From: Ulota crispa
Lineage: Eukaryota; Streptophyta; Bryopsida; Orthotrichales; Orthotrichaceae
DNA length: 64,000 bases
Assembly (NCBI GenBank): GCA_963920765.1
Contig: OY987246.1
Coordinates: 23,631,167-23,695,166, forward strand
Reading direction: 5' to 3'
This document shows positions 63,850 to 64,000 of the stretch, in pieces. Position numbers and translations under genes: made by a program. Position 1 is the first letter of the stretch. Every line of letters begins with the position of its first letter. The notes beneath the pieces were generated by a model. That model saw only the letters and a list, made by a program, of their open reading frames with translations, did no database searches and was not told where the DNA came from.

Positions 63850-64000
63850 CCCTTGAACGATGATAGGGCATAGTATATACGCCAACGTATAATTGTCATT
63901 TGCTACCAACAAATTTTCTTAATTTGGGATCTCAAGTTGCTCACCAGAACTGCATTGATCTATTCTCCAACTTCTTTAATGATCTCAAATGTAATAAAGG
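63850..64000. mobile_element. TTAA-flanked MITE, cut by the window edge
   Basis: Preceded by TTAA (63846-63849), with left end CCCTTGAACGATGATAGGG. The following 150 bp is homologous to the element at 58896-59129. The right end lies outside the window. Confidence 0.6.

Overview
This is a stretch of nuclear DNA from a green plant lineage (streptophyte). The evidence is: spliceosomal GT-AG introns of roughly 70 to 900 bp throughout; a plant-type B-class CDK; a FRA1-like kinesin-4; a plant-type ALDH7; many TTTAGGG-type telo-box motifs (AAACCCTAA); and AT-rich intergenic DNA full of small transposon derivatives. A piggyBac-type transposase relic is uncommon in flowering plants. With the PSTALRE form of CDKB it suggests an early-diverging lineage (charophyte alga, bryophyte or lycophyte), but this is an inference and I cannot name a species.

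Four genes can be built exon by exon. ALDH7 (minus strand, 19193 down to 13646, 14 exons, 511 aa) is complete. CDKB (plus, 41406-43800, 8 exons, 302 aa) is complete. A kinesin-4 (plus, from 48247) has an intact motor and neck but an unclear, apparently shortened C-terminus after about 54264. APE2, a class II AP endonuclease (plus, 58574-63022, 11 exons, 597 aa), is complete with a PIP box and a GRF zinc finger. CDKB (G2/M kinase), kinesin-4 (cell plate, wall and microtubule motor) and APE2 (base-excision repair and checkpoint) lie on the same strand but are separately transcribed.

The rest is mostly mobile-element debris. 1-5571 holds a decayed piggyBac-like transposase with five in-frame stops, one frameshift and two destroyed splice acceptors. 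5572-8874 is a non-autonomous CACTA element with matching GTA target duplications; it carries about 1 kb of GAATCTTTGA satellite and a nested 412-bp MULE-type hairpin. 11181-13229 and about 21265-23605 are giant foldback elements with related arms. At least six short TTAA-flanked elements with CCCTT ends (33136, 22554, 58896, 63850, and degenerate ones at 12664 and 35473) look like non-autonomous piggyBac MITEs. Three copies of a 313-322 bp MITE with 9-bp target duplications sit at 16329, 46327 and 48572, two of them inside introns of ALDH7 and the kinesin. Smaller hairpin elements are at 23210, 30656, 30858, 34704, 38871, 46659, 56761 and 62340.

The broad regions 8878-11180, 19700-21260, 23606-29238, 31240-38870 and 43801-46326 show no gene I can support. 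I found no tRNA or rRNA genes and no CRISPR array. The most interesting material is the layered transposon system: a dead piggyBac source beside probable piggyBac MITEs, a satellite-bearing CACTA element with a 128-bp miniature relative, and the apparent erosion of the kinesin tail.
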